From assembly GCA_012512265.1 (NCBI GenBank), contig JAAZEM010000058.1, forward strand, positions 62,001-126,000: DNA of 64,000 bases, read 5' to 3'. The notes below the pieces were generated by a model. The model searched no databases, was not told the origin of the DNA, and was given only the letters and a program-made list of their open reading frames with translations. Positions 15,949 through 25,759 of the stretch are shown piece after piece. Source of the DNA: Armatimonadota bacterium. GTDB taxonomy: Bacteria > Armatimonadota > JAAZEB01. Both the position numbers and the translations under genes were made by a program. The number at the start of each line of letters is the position of its first letter. Within the stretch, counting starts at the first letter, position 1.

Positions 15949-17868
15949 CTAGGGCAACTTGAAGCTGTAGACGTGCGAGCCGTAGGCAAAGTAGAGCCGG
16001 CCGTCCAGGATATCGCCGCCCGCGGCGATGGGCACGGGCGACTGTGCCACCATCTGGATCGCGTGCGTCTGCTGATCCACCCTGGCGATCCCTTTCGCGA
16101 AGAGCATGTAAAGGGTGCCATCCGGGGCAGGCACGAAGACGCGAGGGCCCTGGTGCGAGATTGTCTGCCCGAACTCGGCCGTCAGGTCCTGCTCGTGGAC
16201 GACCTTCCGCTCCTTCGGATCGAAGACGAAAAAGCGCTTCTGATCGGCCACCCCATAGATCAGGCCGCGCGGCCCGGGGGTCAGGTCGGTGTAGCTCGCC
16301 ACCCCGGGAAAGACGACGGCGTGCCACTCCACTTTGCAGGTCGTCGGGTCCAGGATGTACAGCTCGGCCTCCTTCGCCTTCTGCTCGCCGCCGGTGCCCG
16401 GGGAGATGGTGGTGCCCCCGAGGAGTTTGCCATCCGGGAGCAGCGCCAGGCTCATCGTGGAGTGATCCGGGATCAGATCGGTGTGCTCCAGAAGTGTGCG
16501 CGTTCCTGTCTCGCGGTTCCACAGCAACAGCCCGCCCCCGGTGTAGCCGTAGCCCGGCGTTCCGGCGAGGAAGACCCACTTGCCGTCTGGCGTGGCCAGC
16601 AACTCATGCGGGCGGTTGATCGTTGGGGGGCACTCGGTGAGGAAGCGCGGATTGCACTCCGCCTTCCCCTTCTCGGTGTTGACCCACGGCTTGGCCGGAT
16701 CCCACTCCAGCAGAAAACCGGCCGTATAGCCACCGACGAAGAAGCGGTCACCCTGACGCGCCACCGTATTCCACTGGCCATAGGCCGGGCGATTCACCCA
16801 CTTGTCGGTTTTGGGGTCGAAGCTGAAGAAGCGCATCGGGAACGCGGTGCCGCCACAGATGGTGCCGTCCGGGGCGACTGCCACACCCATGATATGGGCG
16901 CCCTCGCTCTGGTAATCGAAGCGGACGGTCTTCTGCTTCTTCTCCGGATCCTCGATGGTGAGGATGCGCTCCACCGTGTCGCACTGGGCGATTCGGCTGC
17001 CATCGGGGAAGTCGCGGTGGAAGAGCCCCTGGCTCCCAGTGATAATTGTTTTCTTCCGCTGCGCCTCCAGCTTCCCAATCGGGCGGGCCTTGCCGCCATA
17101 CAGCTCCAGCCAGGGCTGGTCGCGCCCGGCGAGGACCTGGCCATACACCTTGCCATCGAGGTCGCGATAGACGTAGGCGGTGCCCTGCGCGCGCTCGGAT
17201 TCGGGCACGAGCGGGGTGGCCTGCCCCGTCTTCGGATCGAGCGCGATGATCTGGCTGCGGGTGTTGCCCACGGCAAAGTAGATCCAGCCCTGGTCATCGG
17301 CCGCCACAGACCGCTGGTATTGCCGCCAGTTCTGCTGGTAGACGTGGCCGTAGTCCTTGAACTCGCCCGTCTTCGGGTTGTAAGAGGCGACCCCGCTATT
17401 GGGATAGGTGACTGACCAGATGACGCCGTTGTCGTCCTCGGTCATCCCCATCGCCATCTGCGGGACGGTCTTGTGGTAGAAGGTGAACTCGCCCTTCACG
17501 GGGTCAAACTCGATGAAGTGGCTGCCGAAGTGAGTGTAGAACTTGTTGGCGCTGGAGAGGATCGAGGCGAAGGGACCATCGCCACCGGTGGGGAAGGGGA
17601 TGGGAAACTCCTTGCTCCTTCCCGTCTCCGCGTCGATCATCAGGAGAGCGTATCCGCCGCGGTGGTCGTAGAGCCAGAGGAGGACAACGTTGCGACCCTC
17701 TCCATCCACGGTGGCGACGATTCCCCGATGGTTGCTGATGGGCGTGGCTACCCCGTGATCGGCGAAGCCGTTGCCTATCTCTTTGGTCGCCGCAAACGCG
17801 CTCCCGGCGGCCTGGAAGGCGAGTGGAATCCCCGCCAACGCCAGGCATCGTGTCAATTTGCTGGCCAT
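15949..17868 (-). CDS. Secreted beta-propeller protein
   Basis: A 639-residue exported protein of unknown function. It has a signal peptide (MASKLTRCLALAGIPLAFQAAGSAFA) and then repeated beta-blade units of the form 'SYNPKTGEFKDYG', 'ALDPKTGQATPL', 'SFDPKTDKWVNR', 'LWNRETGTRTLL', 'VFDPKERKVVHE', typical of streptogramin-lyase-like or YVTN/WD-like propellers. No catalytic residues can be named. The SDR oxidoreductase gene ends 14 nt upstream, so the two are probably co-transcribed; the pair may act on a carbohydrate or other extracytoplasmic substrate, which is inference only. Confidence 0.8.
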   Translation of the reverse strand: MASKLTRCLALAGIPLAFQAAGSAFAATKEIGNGFADHGVATPISNHRGIVATVDGEGRNVVLLWLYDHRGGYALLMIDAETGRSKEFPIPFPTGGDGPFASILSSANKFYTHFGSHFIEFDPVKGEFTFYHKTVPQMAMGMTEDDNGVIWSVTYPNSGVASYNPKTGEFKDYGHVYQQNWRQYQRSVAADDQGWIYFAVGNTRSQIIALDPKTGQATPLVPESERAQGTAYVYRDLDGKVYGQVLAGRDQPWLELYGGKARPIGKLEAQRKKTIITGSQGLFHRDFPDGSRIAQCDTVERILTIEDPEKKQKTVRFDYQSEGAHIMGVAVAPDGTICGGTAFPMRFFSFDPKTDKWVNRPAYGQWNTVARQGDRFFVGGYTAGFLLEWDPAKPWVNTEKGKAECNPRFLTECPPTINRPHELLATPDGKWVFLAGTPGYGYTGGGLLLWNRETGTRTLLEHTDLIPDHSTMSLALLPDGKLLGGTTISPGTGGEQKAKEAELYILDPTTCKVEWHAVVFPGVASYTDLTPGPRGLIYGVADQKRFFVFDPKERKVVHEQDLTAEFGQTISHQGPRVFVPAPDGTLYMLFAKGIARVDQQTHAIQMVAQSPVPIAAGGDILDGRLYFAYGSHVYSFKLP

Positions 17869-17882
17869 CTGCCTTGCCCCTC

Positions 17883-18653
17883 TCAGAAGTGGACTCCTAG
17901 TCCGGCACCGGTGTTCAGGTTAGAGCCGGTGACGTGCGCCGTCTCGTCCCCGGCCAGGTAGACGCAGGCTTGGGCGACATCCTCAACGGTAGAGAATTCG
18001 CCCATCGGAAGGGTCTCCGCGCGCTTCAGCAGCTCCTCGCTGTCGGTGCCTTCGCCGGCCTGGACCTCAAACTCCTTTTCGGTGAGCACCCAGCCGACGG
18101 TCACCCAGTTCACGCGGATATGATCCGGCGCCAGGATGCGCGCCAGGTTCATCGTCAGCGCGTAGAGCGCGCTCTTGCTGATCCCGTAGGGAAGCATGCG
18201 CGGCCGGGTGCCAAACGCATGCACCGAGCCGATGTTGATGATCGACCCGCCGCCACGCTGGCGCATGAGAGGCGTGGCTGCCTGGCAACAGAAGAACGCG
18301 GCACGCACGTTGATGTCCAGGATCTGGTCCCAAAACTCCGGGGTCACCTCCTCGAAATCCATCCGAGGGAAGACCCCCGCGTTGTTGACGAGGATATCGA
18401 GGCCGCCGAACGCTTCGGCCGCGCGCAGGCAGAGGCGCCGGCACTCCTCAGGCTGGCGCAGGTCCGTCTGCTGGAAGATCGCCTCGCCGCCCGCCTCGCG
18501 GATGGCGGCAACGACGGCGTTTCCCTCCTGGGAGCGCCGCCCGCTCACCACCACGCGCGCGCCCGCTGCCGCGAGCGCCTGCGCAATTCCTGCACCGATG
18601 CCCGAGGTGGACCCGGTGACGACTGCCACTTTCCCCACAAGACGATGGCTCAT
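17883..18653 (-). CDS. Short-chain dehydrogenase/reductase (SDR)
   Basis: Classical SDR of 256 aa, NAD(P)-dependent. It shows the cofactor motif TGSTSGIG near the N-terminus, the structural NNAG (about residues 90-93), the active-site Ser in IINIGSVHAF, and the Tyr/Lys pair in PYGISKSALYAL. The C-terminal GSNLNTGAG block resembles the usual G-x-D-G-G end but with changed residues. RBS GGGGAGG precedes ATG 18653. The substrate is unknown. It is the first gene of a probable two-gene operon with the secreted propeller. Confidence 0.9.
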   Translation of the reverse strand: MSHRLVGKVAVVTGSTSGIGAGIAQALAAAGARVVVSGRRSQEGNAVVAAIREAGGEAIFQQTDLRQPEECRRLCLRAAEAFGGLDILVNNAGVFPRMDFEEVTPEFWDQILDINVRAAFFCCQAATPLMRQRGGGSIINIGSVHAFGTRPRMLPYGISKSALYALTMNLARILAPDHIRVNWVTVGWVLTEKEFEVQAGEGTDSEELLKRAETLPMGEFSTVEDVAQACVYLAGDETAHVTGSNLNTGAGLGVHF

Positions 18654-18758
18654 GCTGATCCTCCCCTGCTTGGGCGATCCATTCGCCGGACGCCCGCGGG
18701 AAACCTGCGCGGCAGAGCAACGGGCGAGCGAAACCCGCGTATGGAGAGGCGAAAGCCC

Positions 18759-19466
18759 CTATCCCTCGTAGAGGGCTTCCCGAGGGAAGAAGTCGAAATC
18801 GTGGGTTTCCGTGTCGGTGCGCCAGCGGCCAACGCTCTCGGCCCGGACCGGGATTCGCTCCAGCGGGAAGCCGAGAAAGTCCTCCAGACGGCGCAGCGTC
18901 TCCTCCTGCTTCAGCACGAACTCCTCGAAGCGCACGTGGATTCGGCGCGCGGGAGGCGGTGTCGCTTGCATGAGGTTATATTGGTAGCGCCAGCTGGTGG
19001 CGCGGCGCCGGCGCAGATCATCGGTGTGCTCGTAGGGCACGCCAAAGTCGGCCAGATCGTCGGTGATGTGGGCACCGATGATGGAATCGCGTGGGTCGCG
19101 TACCCAGTAGATGTAATAGATGTCGGGGAACATACGCGTGATCCAGGGCAGGATCAGCGTCGTCTCCGGGAGCTTCCACCCCTTGCGCTCGGCGTCACTC
19201 TCCAGAACCGAGGAGAGATAGGACTCGACCAGGCGGGTGAACGCCGGATCGATCGGCATGGTGAAGAGGCGCGAGAAGTCCCACTCCAACCCGCCTTTGT
19301 GCTCGACGTAGCGGGCCATCACCCGGCACGCCTCGTACAGCTCCTCTGCCGGAATGAGGTCGCCCGATACGTTGAGTTTCGCACCCATGTAGACGCCGCT
19401 TGCGCTCAAGGTGTGAGACATGGCGCGCGTGCCAGAGTGCCCGCGGCCGATGACCGTGATCATCAT
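18759..19466 (-). CDS. Sulfotransferase family protein
   Basis: A 235-residue PAPS-dependent sulfotransferase-like protein. The 5'-phosphosulfate loop is near the N-terminus ([14 protein letters not shown]) and the 3'-phosphate-binding segment is [14 protein letters not shown] (about residues 120-133). Its ATG overlaps the cysNC stop by 4 nt (ATGA), so translation is coupled to the PAPS-producing enzyme. This strongly suggests that the sulfate activated by cysD/cysNC is used, at least partly, to sulfate a glycan or secreted metabolite. The acceptor is unknown. Confidence 0.8.
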   Translation of the reverse strand: MMITVIGRGHSGTRAMSHTLSASGVYMGAKLNVSGDLIPAEELYEACRVMARYVEHKGGLEWDFSRLFTMPIDPAFTRLVESYLSSVLESDAERKGWKLPETTLILPWITRMFPDIYYIYWVRDPRDSIIGAHITDDLADFGVPYEHTDDLRRRRATSWRYQYNLMQATPPPARRIHVRFEEFVLKQEETLRRLEDFLGFPLERIPVRAESVGRWRTDTETHDFDFFPREALYEG

Positions 19467-21463
19467 TTTTCGTCTTCTCCTGATTCGGGGCGGAAGCAGC
19501 CCCGTGCCTCCAAGGCCTGGTAGACCTGCTCGACCAGCTCCGCGACGGAGTAACGGGCACTCTCCAGGCGAAGACCCGGCGCCTCGGGGGCCTCGTAGGG
19601 CGCGGAGATCCCGGTAAACTCCGGGATCTGGCCGGCACGCGCCTTCGCGTAGAGACCCTTCGGATCGCGGCGCTCACACTCTTGCAGCGGGGCATCGACG
19701 AATGCCTCGATGAAGTTCGCGCCTCCAATAATCTCCCGGGCCATCTGCCGGTCCTCGCGGTAGGGGGAAATAAAGGAGGTGATGACAATGAGGCCGGCCT
19801 CATTGAAGAGGCGGGCCACCTCCGCCACCCGGCGGATGTTTTCCGAGCGATCCTGCGCGGAGAAGCCGAGGTCGCGGTTGAGGCCATGGCGGACGTTGTC
19901 ACCATCCAAGACGACGCAGGCATGGCCGGCGGCGACGAGGCGCTCCTCCAGCGCGTAGGCGAGGGTGGATTTCCCAGAGCCGCTGAGCCCCGTGAGCCAG
20001 AGGGTGGCCGGGCGCTGGCGCAGGAGCGCGGCGCGCTGCTCCGGCGTCACGCGGCCCTCATGCCGCGTCACATTCGTCGCCTTCTTGGGAGCAGCCGTGG
20101 AGACACGCACCGCACCGTGCGTGTGGCAGCGGTCGATCACGAGCCCGGCGGCGGCGGTGAAGTGGGTCACCGGGTCGATCAAGATGAAGCTGCCCGTCCC
20201 GCGGTTGCGCTCGTACTCATCGCATAGGAGCGGCCGGTGCATCCGCAGGTGAACGCGCCCGATCTCATTCAGCTCGAGTGTTGCGGCCTCCTGACGATGC
20301 AGCGTGTTCGGATCGATGCGATACTTCAGCCCGACGCACTCGCCGCGGACGACGTTGGTCGTATGCTTCACCAGATAGCTCTGGCCGGGGCGCAGCGCGC
20401 GGTTGTCCATCCAGATGAGGATCGCCTCCAGATCCTGCACCATCCACGGCAGGTTGCCCGGATGGGCTAGCATGTCGCCGCGGCTCACATCGATCGCGTC
20501 TTCCAGACAGACGGTGATCGATTGCGGCGCGAAGGCATAAGTCGTGTCGCCGTTGGGCCCGAGGATGCGCGAGATTCGGGTGCGCTTGCCCGAGGGAAGC
20601 ACCGCCACCTCATCGCCTACGCGGACCACGCCAGAGGTGATCGTGCCGCAATAGCCGCGGAAGTCGGCATTCGGACGCAAGACGTACTGCACCGGGAAGC
20701 GGAAGTCGATCAGATTGCCATCGCTGGCGATGTGGACCGTCTCCAGGTAGGTGAGCAGCGGCGGCCCCTGGTACCAGGGCATGTGCGTGCTGCGGTGAAC
20801 GATGTTGTCACCGTGCAGGGCGCTGATTGGGATGAAGGTGACATCACGGATGCGCAGTTTGGTAGTGAAGCGCACGTACTCGTCGCGGATCCGCTCGAAA
20901 ACCTCGCGCGAGTAATCGACCAGGTCCATCTTGTTGACCGCGACTACGAGATGGGGAATCCCGAGCAGCGACGCGATGAAGCCGTGGCGCTTAGACTGAA
21001 TGACGACCCCATTGCGGGCATCGATCAAGATGACGGCGAGGTTGGCAGTGGATGCCCCCGTGGCCATGTTGCGCGTGTACTGCTCGTGCCCGGGCGTATC
21101 CGCGATGATGAAGCGCCGGCGGGGCGTTGAGAAGTGGCGATACGCTACATCGATCGTGATCCGCTGCTCCCGCTCTGCCTTCAGGCCATCGGTGAGGAGC
21201 GCCCAATCGATCTCTTTCTGACCACTGCGCGCCGATGCTTCGCGAACCGCTAGGAGGTGGTCCTCATAGATGCCTCGCGCATCATGCAACAGGCGGCCAA
21301 TGAGCGTGGACTTACCATCATCGACGCTGCCCGCCGTGGTGAAGCGGAGCAGCTCTGCCTCCTGCGCCTGTCGAATCAGTTCACTGGCTCTCACGCTGCG
21401 CTTTCCTGGTTCGAGATCCATCATTGCCTGGCGTTTCTGAGCATCCTCGCGTGCGTCTTTCAT
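19463..21463 (-). CDS. cysNC: Fused sulfate adenylyltransferase large subunit / APS kinase (CysN-CysC)
   Basis: A 666-residue fusion that makes APS (with CysD) and then PAPS. The N-terminal EF-Tu-like GTPase part has [27 protein letters not shown] and VNKMDLVD. The C-terminal APS kinase (from about residue 475) has [35 protein letters not shown] and [18 protein letters not shown]. This is the NodQ-type arrangement. ATG 21463 is taken as start although its RBS is poor; ATGs at 21424 and 21421 are alternatives. cysD ends 88 nt upstream and a sulfotransferase overlaps downstream. Confidence 0.95.
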   Translation of the reverse strand: MKDAREDAQKRQAMMDLEPGKRSVRASELIRQAQEAELLRFTTAGSVDDGKSTLIGRLLHDARGIYEDHLLAVREASARSGQKEIDWALLTDGLKAEREQRITIDVAYRHFSTPRRRFIIADTPGHEQYTRNMATGASTANLAVILIDARNGVVIQSKRHGFIASLLGIPHLVVAVNKMDLVDYSREVFERIRDEYVRFTTKLRIRDVTFIPISALHGDNIVHRSTHMPWYQGPPLLTYLETVHIASDGNLIDFRFPVQYVLRPNADFRGYCGTITSGVVRVGDEVAVLPSGKRTRISRILGPNGDTTYAFAPQSITVCLEDAIDVSRGDMLAHPGNLPWMVQDLEAILIWMDNRALRPGQSYLVKHTTNVVRGECVGLKYRIDPNTLHRQEAATLELNEIGRVHLRMHRPLLCDEYERNRGTGSFILIDPVTHFTAAAGLVIDRCHTHGAVRVSTAAPKKATNVTRHEGRVTPEQRAALLRQRPATLWLTGLSGSGKSTLAYALEERLVAAGHACVVLDGDNVRHGLNRDLGFSAQDRSENIRRVAEVARLFNEAGLIVITSFISPYREDRQMAREIIGGANFIEAFVDAPLQECERRDPKGLYAKARAGQIPEFTGISAPYEAPEAPGLRLESARYSVAELVEQVYQALEARGCFRPESGEDEK

Positions 21464-21551
21464 AGCGGTTCAATCAGGGGTTGCCAGAGCCGGTGCGCTC
21501 CAGGTGGCCGTCTGGGCGCCGGACACTGGCGCGCGTTCGGCGGCGATGGCC

Positions 21552-22472
21552 TTAGAAGTAGCCCTCCCGCTTCTTCTGCTCCATCGAGCTGTCCTGGTCG
21601 TGGTCGATGAGGCGCGTGATCCGCTCGGATTGCCGGACCACCATCATCTCCTCGATGATCTCCTCTACTGTGCGCGCGGAAGAGCGGATTGCTCCGGTGC
21701 AAGGATAGCACCCGAGAGTCCGGCACCGGCAGAGGACCTTCTCCGGCTTCTCGCCCGGAAGGAGACGGGTGCGCTCGTAGACCGGAATCAGCCGGCCCTC
21801 GCGCACGACAACCTCGCGCTCGGCGGCAAAGTACATCGGCACGACGGGAATCTGCTCGCGGTGGATATAGAGCCAGATATCGAGTTCGGTCCAGTTCGAG
21901 AGGGGGAAGGCGCGGATGCTCTCGCCGCGGGCGATCCGGCCGTTGTAGAGGTTCCATAGCTCCGGGCGTTGGTTTTTCGGGTCCCATTGCCCAAAGGTAT
22001 CGCGGAAGGAGTAGACGCGTTCTTTCGCTCGCGAGCGTTCCTCCTCGCGGCGCGCCCCGCCGAAGGCGGCGTCGTAGCCCCCCTCCTTGAGGGCATTCAG
22101 CAGCGCCTGGGTCTTCAAGGCGGCGCAGCAACGCACGGTGCCCCAATCCCAGGGGTTGACGCCCTGCGCGATTGCCTCCTCGTAGCGGTAGACCCTCAAC
22201 TCCGCGCCGATGGACCGGCAGAATTCGTCACGGAAGGAGTACATTTCCGGAAACTTCAGGCCGGTATCGACGTGCAGGAGAGGGAATGGGATCGGCCCGG
22301 GTGCAAACGCTTTCTGCGCCAGACGAACCATGACCGAGGAGTCCTTGCCCACCGAATAGAGCATCACTGGGCGCTCGAACTCGGCGACTACCTCGCGGAT
22401 GATATGGATACTCTCCGCCTCCAGCGCGTTGAGCGTGTTCAGGCGAAGCGCTTCAGTATGTATCGTACTCAT
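21552..22472 (-). CDS. cysD: Sulfate adenylyltransferase small subunit CysD
   Basis: CysD (306 aa) adenylates sulfate with ATP, driven by GTP hydrolysis in CysN. The PP-loop is [12 protein letters not shown] and further blocks are [40 protein letters not shown], and [12 protein letters not shown]. The C-terminus ends with a Gln/Lys/Arg-rich tail ([11 protein letters not shown]) as in other CysD proteins. GGAGGGG lies ahead of ATG 22472. It is the first gene of a cysD-cysNC-sulfotransferase operon and divergent from an AraC-type regulator that could control it. Confidence 0.96.
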   Translation of the reverse strand: MSTIHTEALRLNTLNALEAESIHIIREVVAEFERPVMLYSVGKDSSVMVRLAQKAFAPGPIPFPLLHVDTGLKFPEMYSFRDEFCRSIGAELRVYRYEEAIAQGVNPWDWGTVRCCAALKTQALLNALKEGGYDAAFGGARREEERSRAKERVYSFRDTFGQWDPKNQRPELWNLYNGRIARGESIRAFPLSNWTELDIWLYIHREQIPVVPMYFAAEREVVVREGRLIPVYERTRLLPGEKPEKVLCRCRTLGCYPCTGAIRSSARTVEEIIEEMMVVRQSERITRLIDHDQDSSMEQKKREGYF

Positions 22473-22497
22473 ACTGCCGTACCCCTCCGGCAGTGCT

Positions 22498-22503
22498 ATT
22501 ATA
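22498..22503 (-). promoter_or_regulatory. Consensus -10 box upstream of cysD
   Basis: A perfect TATAAT on the minus strand about 26 bp before the cysD ATG. No good -35 is found at 16-19 bp, so this promoter may need an activator, with the divergent AraC-type protein a natural candidate. Confidence 0.5.
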
Positions 22504-22642
22504 ACAGCGCGCGGTTTCGGCAGCCTTCACGATGCGGCCAAATAGTAGCACTATCGGGCCAATTCGACGCCGGACGCCGCCGGGCCTTCCCAACGGGCAT
22601 CGGAAAGCAAGCGCGCAAATCAGTGGCCGTGCCCTCTGGCAC

Positions 22643-22672
22643 TTGACGCCCCTCTCAGGAATGGCGTATGAT
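22643..22672 (+). promoter_or_regulatory. Sigma70-like promoter of the AraC-type regulator gene
   Basis: TTGACG (22643-22648), 18 bp, TATGAT (22667-22672). The -10 box contains the ATG of the longest reading frame (22668), which therefore cannot be the start. The next in-frame start, GTG 22728, has a strong RBS. Confidence 0.75.
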
Positions 22673-22727
22673 CCGAAGAGACCGGGCGCTCAGGTTGCCC
22701 GGTGGAGAGATCCTCGAGGAGGCGATT

Positions 22728-23618
22728 GTGGAAGCGCTCGTGCCGCCGATCCGAAGGCTTACCCGCGCCGAAGTCTTCAGCCATAGCCATCTCGCTTTGG
22801 ACCTGAAGCGGATCCATAGCCACCCGAGCACCGGCGTCCACACCCACGAGTTCTCGGAGCTGGTGGTGGTGTTGCGTGGAACAGGCATTCACGTCACGCC
22901 GGGCGGCGAGTACCCCATCGGCGCGGGCGATGCCTTCGTTCTCCATGGCGATGAGGCCCACGGCTACATGAACACCGAGGACCTCGACCTGGTGAATATC
23001 CTCTTCAGCCTGGAGGAGCTGGGCCTGCCGCGCGCCGATATCAGCGCATTGCCCGGCTTCCACGTGCTTTTCACGCTCGAGCCGAAGTACCGCCGCCGCG
23101 ACCGTTTTGAGAGCCGGTTGCGCCTCAGCCCGGAGAAGCTCCACCACGTCGCCGGCCTGATCGATGGCCTGGAGAAGGAGCTGGTGCGCCGCGATCCGGG
23201 ATGGGCGTTCGCGGCGACCGCCTACTTCATGCTGATTGTGTCGGACCTGAGTCGGTTCTACTCGCATGCCGAGGAGCCGGCGGTGCAGCCCCTACTTCGC
23301 CTTGGGCGCGTCGTCAGCCACATGGAGCGTCACTTTGCCGATGCCGTGAGCCTGGACGATCTGGCTCGCGTCGGTTGCCTGTCGCGGCGCACGCTCACGC
23401 GCGTCTTTCGGAACGCCTTCGGGTGCTCGCCGATCGAGTATCTCACCCGGCTGCGCATTAACCACGCCATGGCCCTGCTCCAGGATGCCGATCTGAGCAT
23501 CACCGAGATCGCTTTCCAGGTGGGGTTCCGAGATAGCAACCACTTCTCCCGTCGCTTTCGTGCCATCACCGGCACTTCCCCGCGCGAGTTTCGCCGCTCT
23601 GCCACTCTTCCGCATTGA
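22728..23618 (+). CDS. AraC/XylS-family transcriptional regulator with cupin domain
   Basis: Regulator of 296 aa. The N-terminal half is a cupin-type ligand-binding domain (HTHEFSELVVVLRGTGIHVTPGGE, about residues 38-61, then a GDAFVLHGDEAHGY block). The C-terminal AraC DNA-binding domain has both helix-turn-helix units: LDDLARVGCLSRRTLTRVFRN and ITEIAFQVGFRDSNHFSRRFR. It resembles RhaS/RhaR-type sugar regulators. GTG 22728 is chosen because of its GAGGAGG site and the upstream promoter. It is transcribed away from cysD; whether it controls that operon or something distant is unknown. Confidence 0.9.
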   Translation: MEALVPPIRRLTRAEVFSHSHLALDLKRIHSHPSTGVHTHEFSELVVVLRGTGIHVTPGGEYPIGAGDAFVLHGDEAHGYMNTEDLDLVNILFSLEELGLPRADISALPGFHVLFTLEPKYRRRDRFESRLRLSPEKLHHVAGLIDGLEKELVRRDPGWAFAATAYFMLIVSDLSRFYSHAEEPAVQPLLRLGRVVSHMERHFADAVSLDDLARVGCLSRRTLTRVFRNAFGCSPIEYLTRLRINHAMALLQDADLSITEIAFQVGFRDSNHFSRRFRAITGTSPREFRRSATLPH

Positions 23619-23771
23619 GAGAAAACCGTCGTCTTGCCTGGCTCGAGTGGCACCCTCCTTGCCAGCGGCTCCTTGACCCCGGCGGATTCTCCTCGGGTGA
23701 ACAGTTCGACCCCGCGCGCGTCTAATCTGTAGAGAAGCGGGCCTAAGGACAACAAGAAAGGGGTTATTGGC

Positions 23772-24743
23772 ATGCGTGGGTGGAACAGGTCCTTGATCCT
23801 TGGAGGGCTTCTCTTGACGAGCCTCTCCTTGGCCGCCGGCCCGTTGGCTGCGGCGGATTTAGGAACGAAGGTGGTGCGCGGCGCGCTGATCGGCGTTGCC
23901 GTGAAAACCGCCGCCGACCCGCTGAATAAGTTTATCAACACCGTCACGCTGCGGGGCAAGATGCCAACGCGGATGGCGACGAAGGTGGTGCCAATCCTGA
24001 GCGTCGGCGATAAGGGCTATGTCGGCGGCGCGCAGGTGGCGGGCCCGAGTGCGCTGGTGAAGCAGGTGCAGGCCGTCTTCCAGTACGAGCAGAGCATCAG
24101 CAACCGCAACTACCGGGCGAAGATATTGCTCCCAAGCGCCAGCGTCAACCCGCTGGAGCTGAAGCGCGTGGCGAAGGTTGGCGTGACCGCGATCATCGAC
24201 GTCTCGCTGGATGGTCGCATGCGTGGGGTGACGGTCGGAACCGGCATTCAGACGGACGATGTGATCCGCGGCGCGGCGGTTCTGGCGGCCGTGAAGATGG
24301 TGGGCCCGGAGATCAATAAGGCCGTGAATGCGCTCACCTTCAACAAGGGGGAGGCGACCGCCTTCGTGCCCTATGCCAGCATCGGAGAAAAGGCGTACCT
24401 CGGGGGCGCCCAGGTCTCCGGTTCCGCGACCACCATCTCGAAGGTGAAGGCTGTCTGGCAGTACGAGGACCTGTTCGACGGCGGCAAATTCCGGATCCGG
24501 GCCGTTGTGCCTGTATCGGCGCTCAACCCGCTGGAAGCGAAGCGAGTCGATGGCGTTGGCATCACCGCGGTGGTTGATATGGCGCTGGCCGAGCAGGAGA
24601 CTCTGGAAGCCCGCAGGGAGCGCGAGCGCCGCGAAAGGCTGCAAGAGCGCTTGGCGGCGGAGCGCGACCGGGAGCGCCACCGGCATGATAACGGCAAGCA
24701 CAAGGGTTGGTACAAGGGAAAGCGCAAGGGGCACCATAAATAA
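23772..24743 (+). CDS. Secreted protein with an internal duplication
   Basis: A 323-residue exported protein that I cannot assign to a family. The signal peptide (MRGWNRSLILGGLLLTSLSLAAGPLAAA) is followed by two homologous units of about 115 residues. Unit 1 (about 30-147) and unit 2 (about 160-275) share VIRGA/VVRGA, an Asn-Lys-Phe/Ala-x-Asn stretch, 'SVGDKGYVGGAQVAGPS' against 'SIGEKAYLGGAQVSGSA', 'AVFQYE' against 'AVWQYE', and 'SVNPLELKRVAKVGVTAIIDV' against its counterpart. A charged Glu/Arg coiled-coil segment (about 277-303) and a Lys/His/Gly tail follow. The basic tail could bind an anionic polymer or metal; this is inference. Confidence 0.7.
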   Translation: MRGWNRSLILGGLLLTSLSLAAGPLAAADLGTKVVRGALIGVAVKTAADPLNKFINTVTLRGKMPTRMATKVVPILSVGDKGYVGGAQVAGPSALVKQVQAVFQYEQSISNRNYRAKILLPSASVNPLELKRVAKVGVTAIIDVSLDGRMRGVTVGTGIQTDDVIRGAAVLAAVKMVGPEINKAVNALTFNKGEATAFVPYASIGEKAYLGGAQVSGSATTISKVKAVWQYEDLFDGGKFRIRAVVPVSALNPLEAKRVDGVGITAVVDMALAEQETLEARRERERRERLQERLAAERDRERHRHDNGKHKGWYKGKRKGHHK

Positions 24744-24839
24744 GCACGACGACTGAGCCCCTCGCGGGATGTGCGCGGCGGCCGCCACGGAGTGCCTTCG
24801 CGTCACAACCCTGGCTGCAGCGTGTTCCCTAAGAGTTCA

Positions 24840-24870
24840 GACCGCCAGGTACCCCGGGTGCCTGGCGGTC
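24840..24870. terminator. Long perfect hairpin upstream of ppa
   Basis: Arms GACCGCCAGG (24840-24849) and CCTGGCGGTC (24861-24870) continue inward (one G-U, then A-T and two C-G pairs), making about 14 bp with a 3-nt loop. No T-run follows. It could end the upstream transcript or act as a leader element 68 nt before the pyrophosphatase start. Confidence 0.55.
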
Positions 24871-24938
24871 GCGATTCGGAGGTTTGGGTCTCGCCAGCGG
24901 AGCGCATACGTATAGCAGGACCGGCAGGGGGAAACGAG

Positions 24939-25526
24939 ATGGGCCTGCGAGATGTCTCCATTGGCGATGCCGCACCGCATGAGGTGAACACGATTGTCGA
25001 GATGCCCAAGGGGAGCTCGAACAAGTACGAGTATGACCCGGAGCGCGACGTCTTTGTCCTTGACCGCGCGCTCTACTCGGCGCTTTTCGCGCCAGCCGAC
25101 TATGGCTACGTGGCGCAGACGCTTGCCGAGGATGGCGACGCGCTCGATATCCTGGTGGTGACCACCTTTCCGACCTTCCCCGGCTGCGTTGTGGCCGCCC
25201 GGCCGGTGGGAGTCCTCCTCATGTGCGACGAGAAGGGGAAGGATGAGAAGATCCTCGCCGTCTCCGCTCGCGACCCCCGCTTCAACGCCGTCGAGCTGCT
25301 CGAGGATATGCCGGACCATCTCCTCCGCGAAATCACCCACTATTTCCGCACCTACAAAGAGCTCGAGGATAAGGCGACACAGGTCTTGGACTGGCATGGT
25401 CGCGAGAGAGCACTCGCGTTCATCGAGGAATGCCACGCCCGGTTCCTTGCCGGTGGAGAGCGCGTGCCCACAGGCGAGGCATGCGTCTTTGCCGAGCCCG
25501 GCCATCCGGCGGATGCGACCTCGTGA
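24939..25526 (+). CDS. ppa: Inorganic pyrophosphatase (family I)
   Basis: Cytoplasmic enzyme hydrolysing pyrophosphate, pulling biosynthetic reactions such as sulfate activation forward. It has 195 aa with the family residues: NKYEYD near the N-terminus, ADYGYV (usual PxDYG), the metal signature EDGDALDILV, and DEKGKDEKILAV. ATG 24939 follows AGGGGGAAACGAG; the longer reading from 24771 would begin upstream of the hairpin at 24840-24870 and is not supported. Confidence 0.95.
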   Translation: MGLRDVSIGDAAPHEVNTIVEMPKGSSNKYEYDPERDVFVLDRALYSALFAPADYGYVAQTLAEDGDALDILVVTTFPTFPGCVVAARPVGVLLMCDEKGKDEKILAVSARDPRFNAVELLEDMPDHLLREITHYFRTYKELEDKATQVLDWHGRERALAFIEECHARFLAGGERVPTGEACVFAEPGHPADATS

Positions 25527-25759
25527 GAGCTAGCAAGCCCCGGTGTTGATTGCGATTCCGGAAGGCGCACCCGGTTCTGCCACGTGGGGCGCGCAACTGC
25601 GCGGAATCTCAGCCGGACGTTTCGTCCTTTCTTCTCTAGGTCGGCCACGGGTGGGATGGGCGCCTGGTGTCCAGGTGCAAAGAGGGGTTCCACGTTTCCC
25701 GGCGAAGAACGATCGCTGGCCGCATCACGCCCACCTGGCGAGCGGAAGGAGACCCACAG

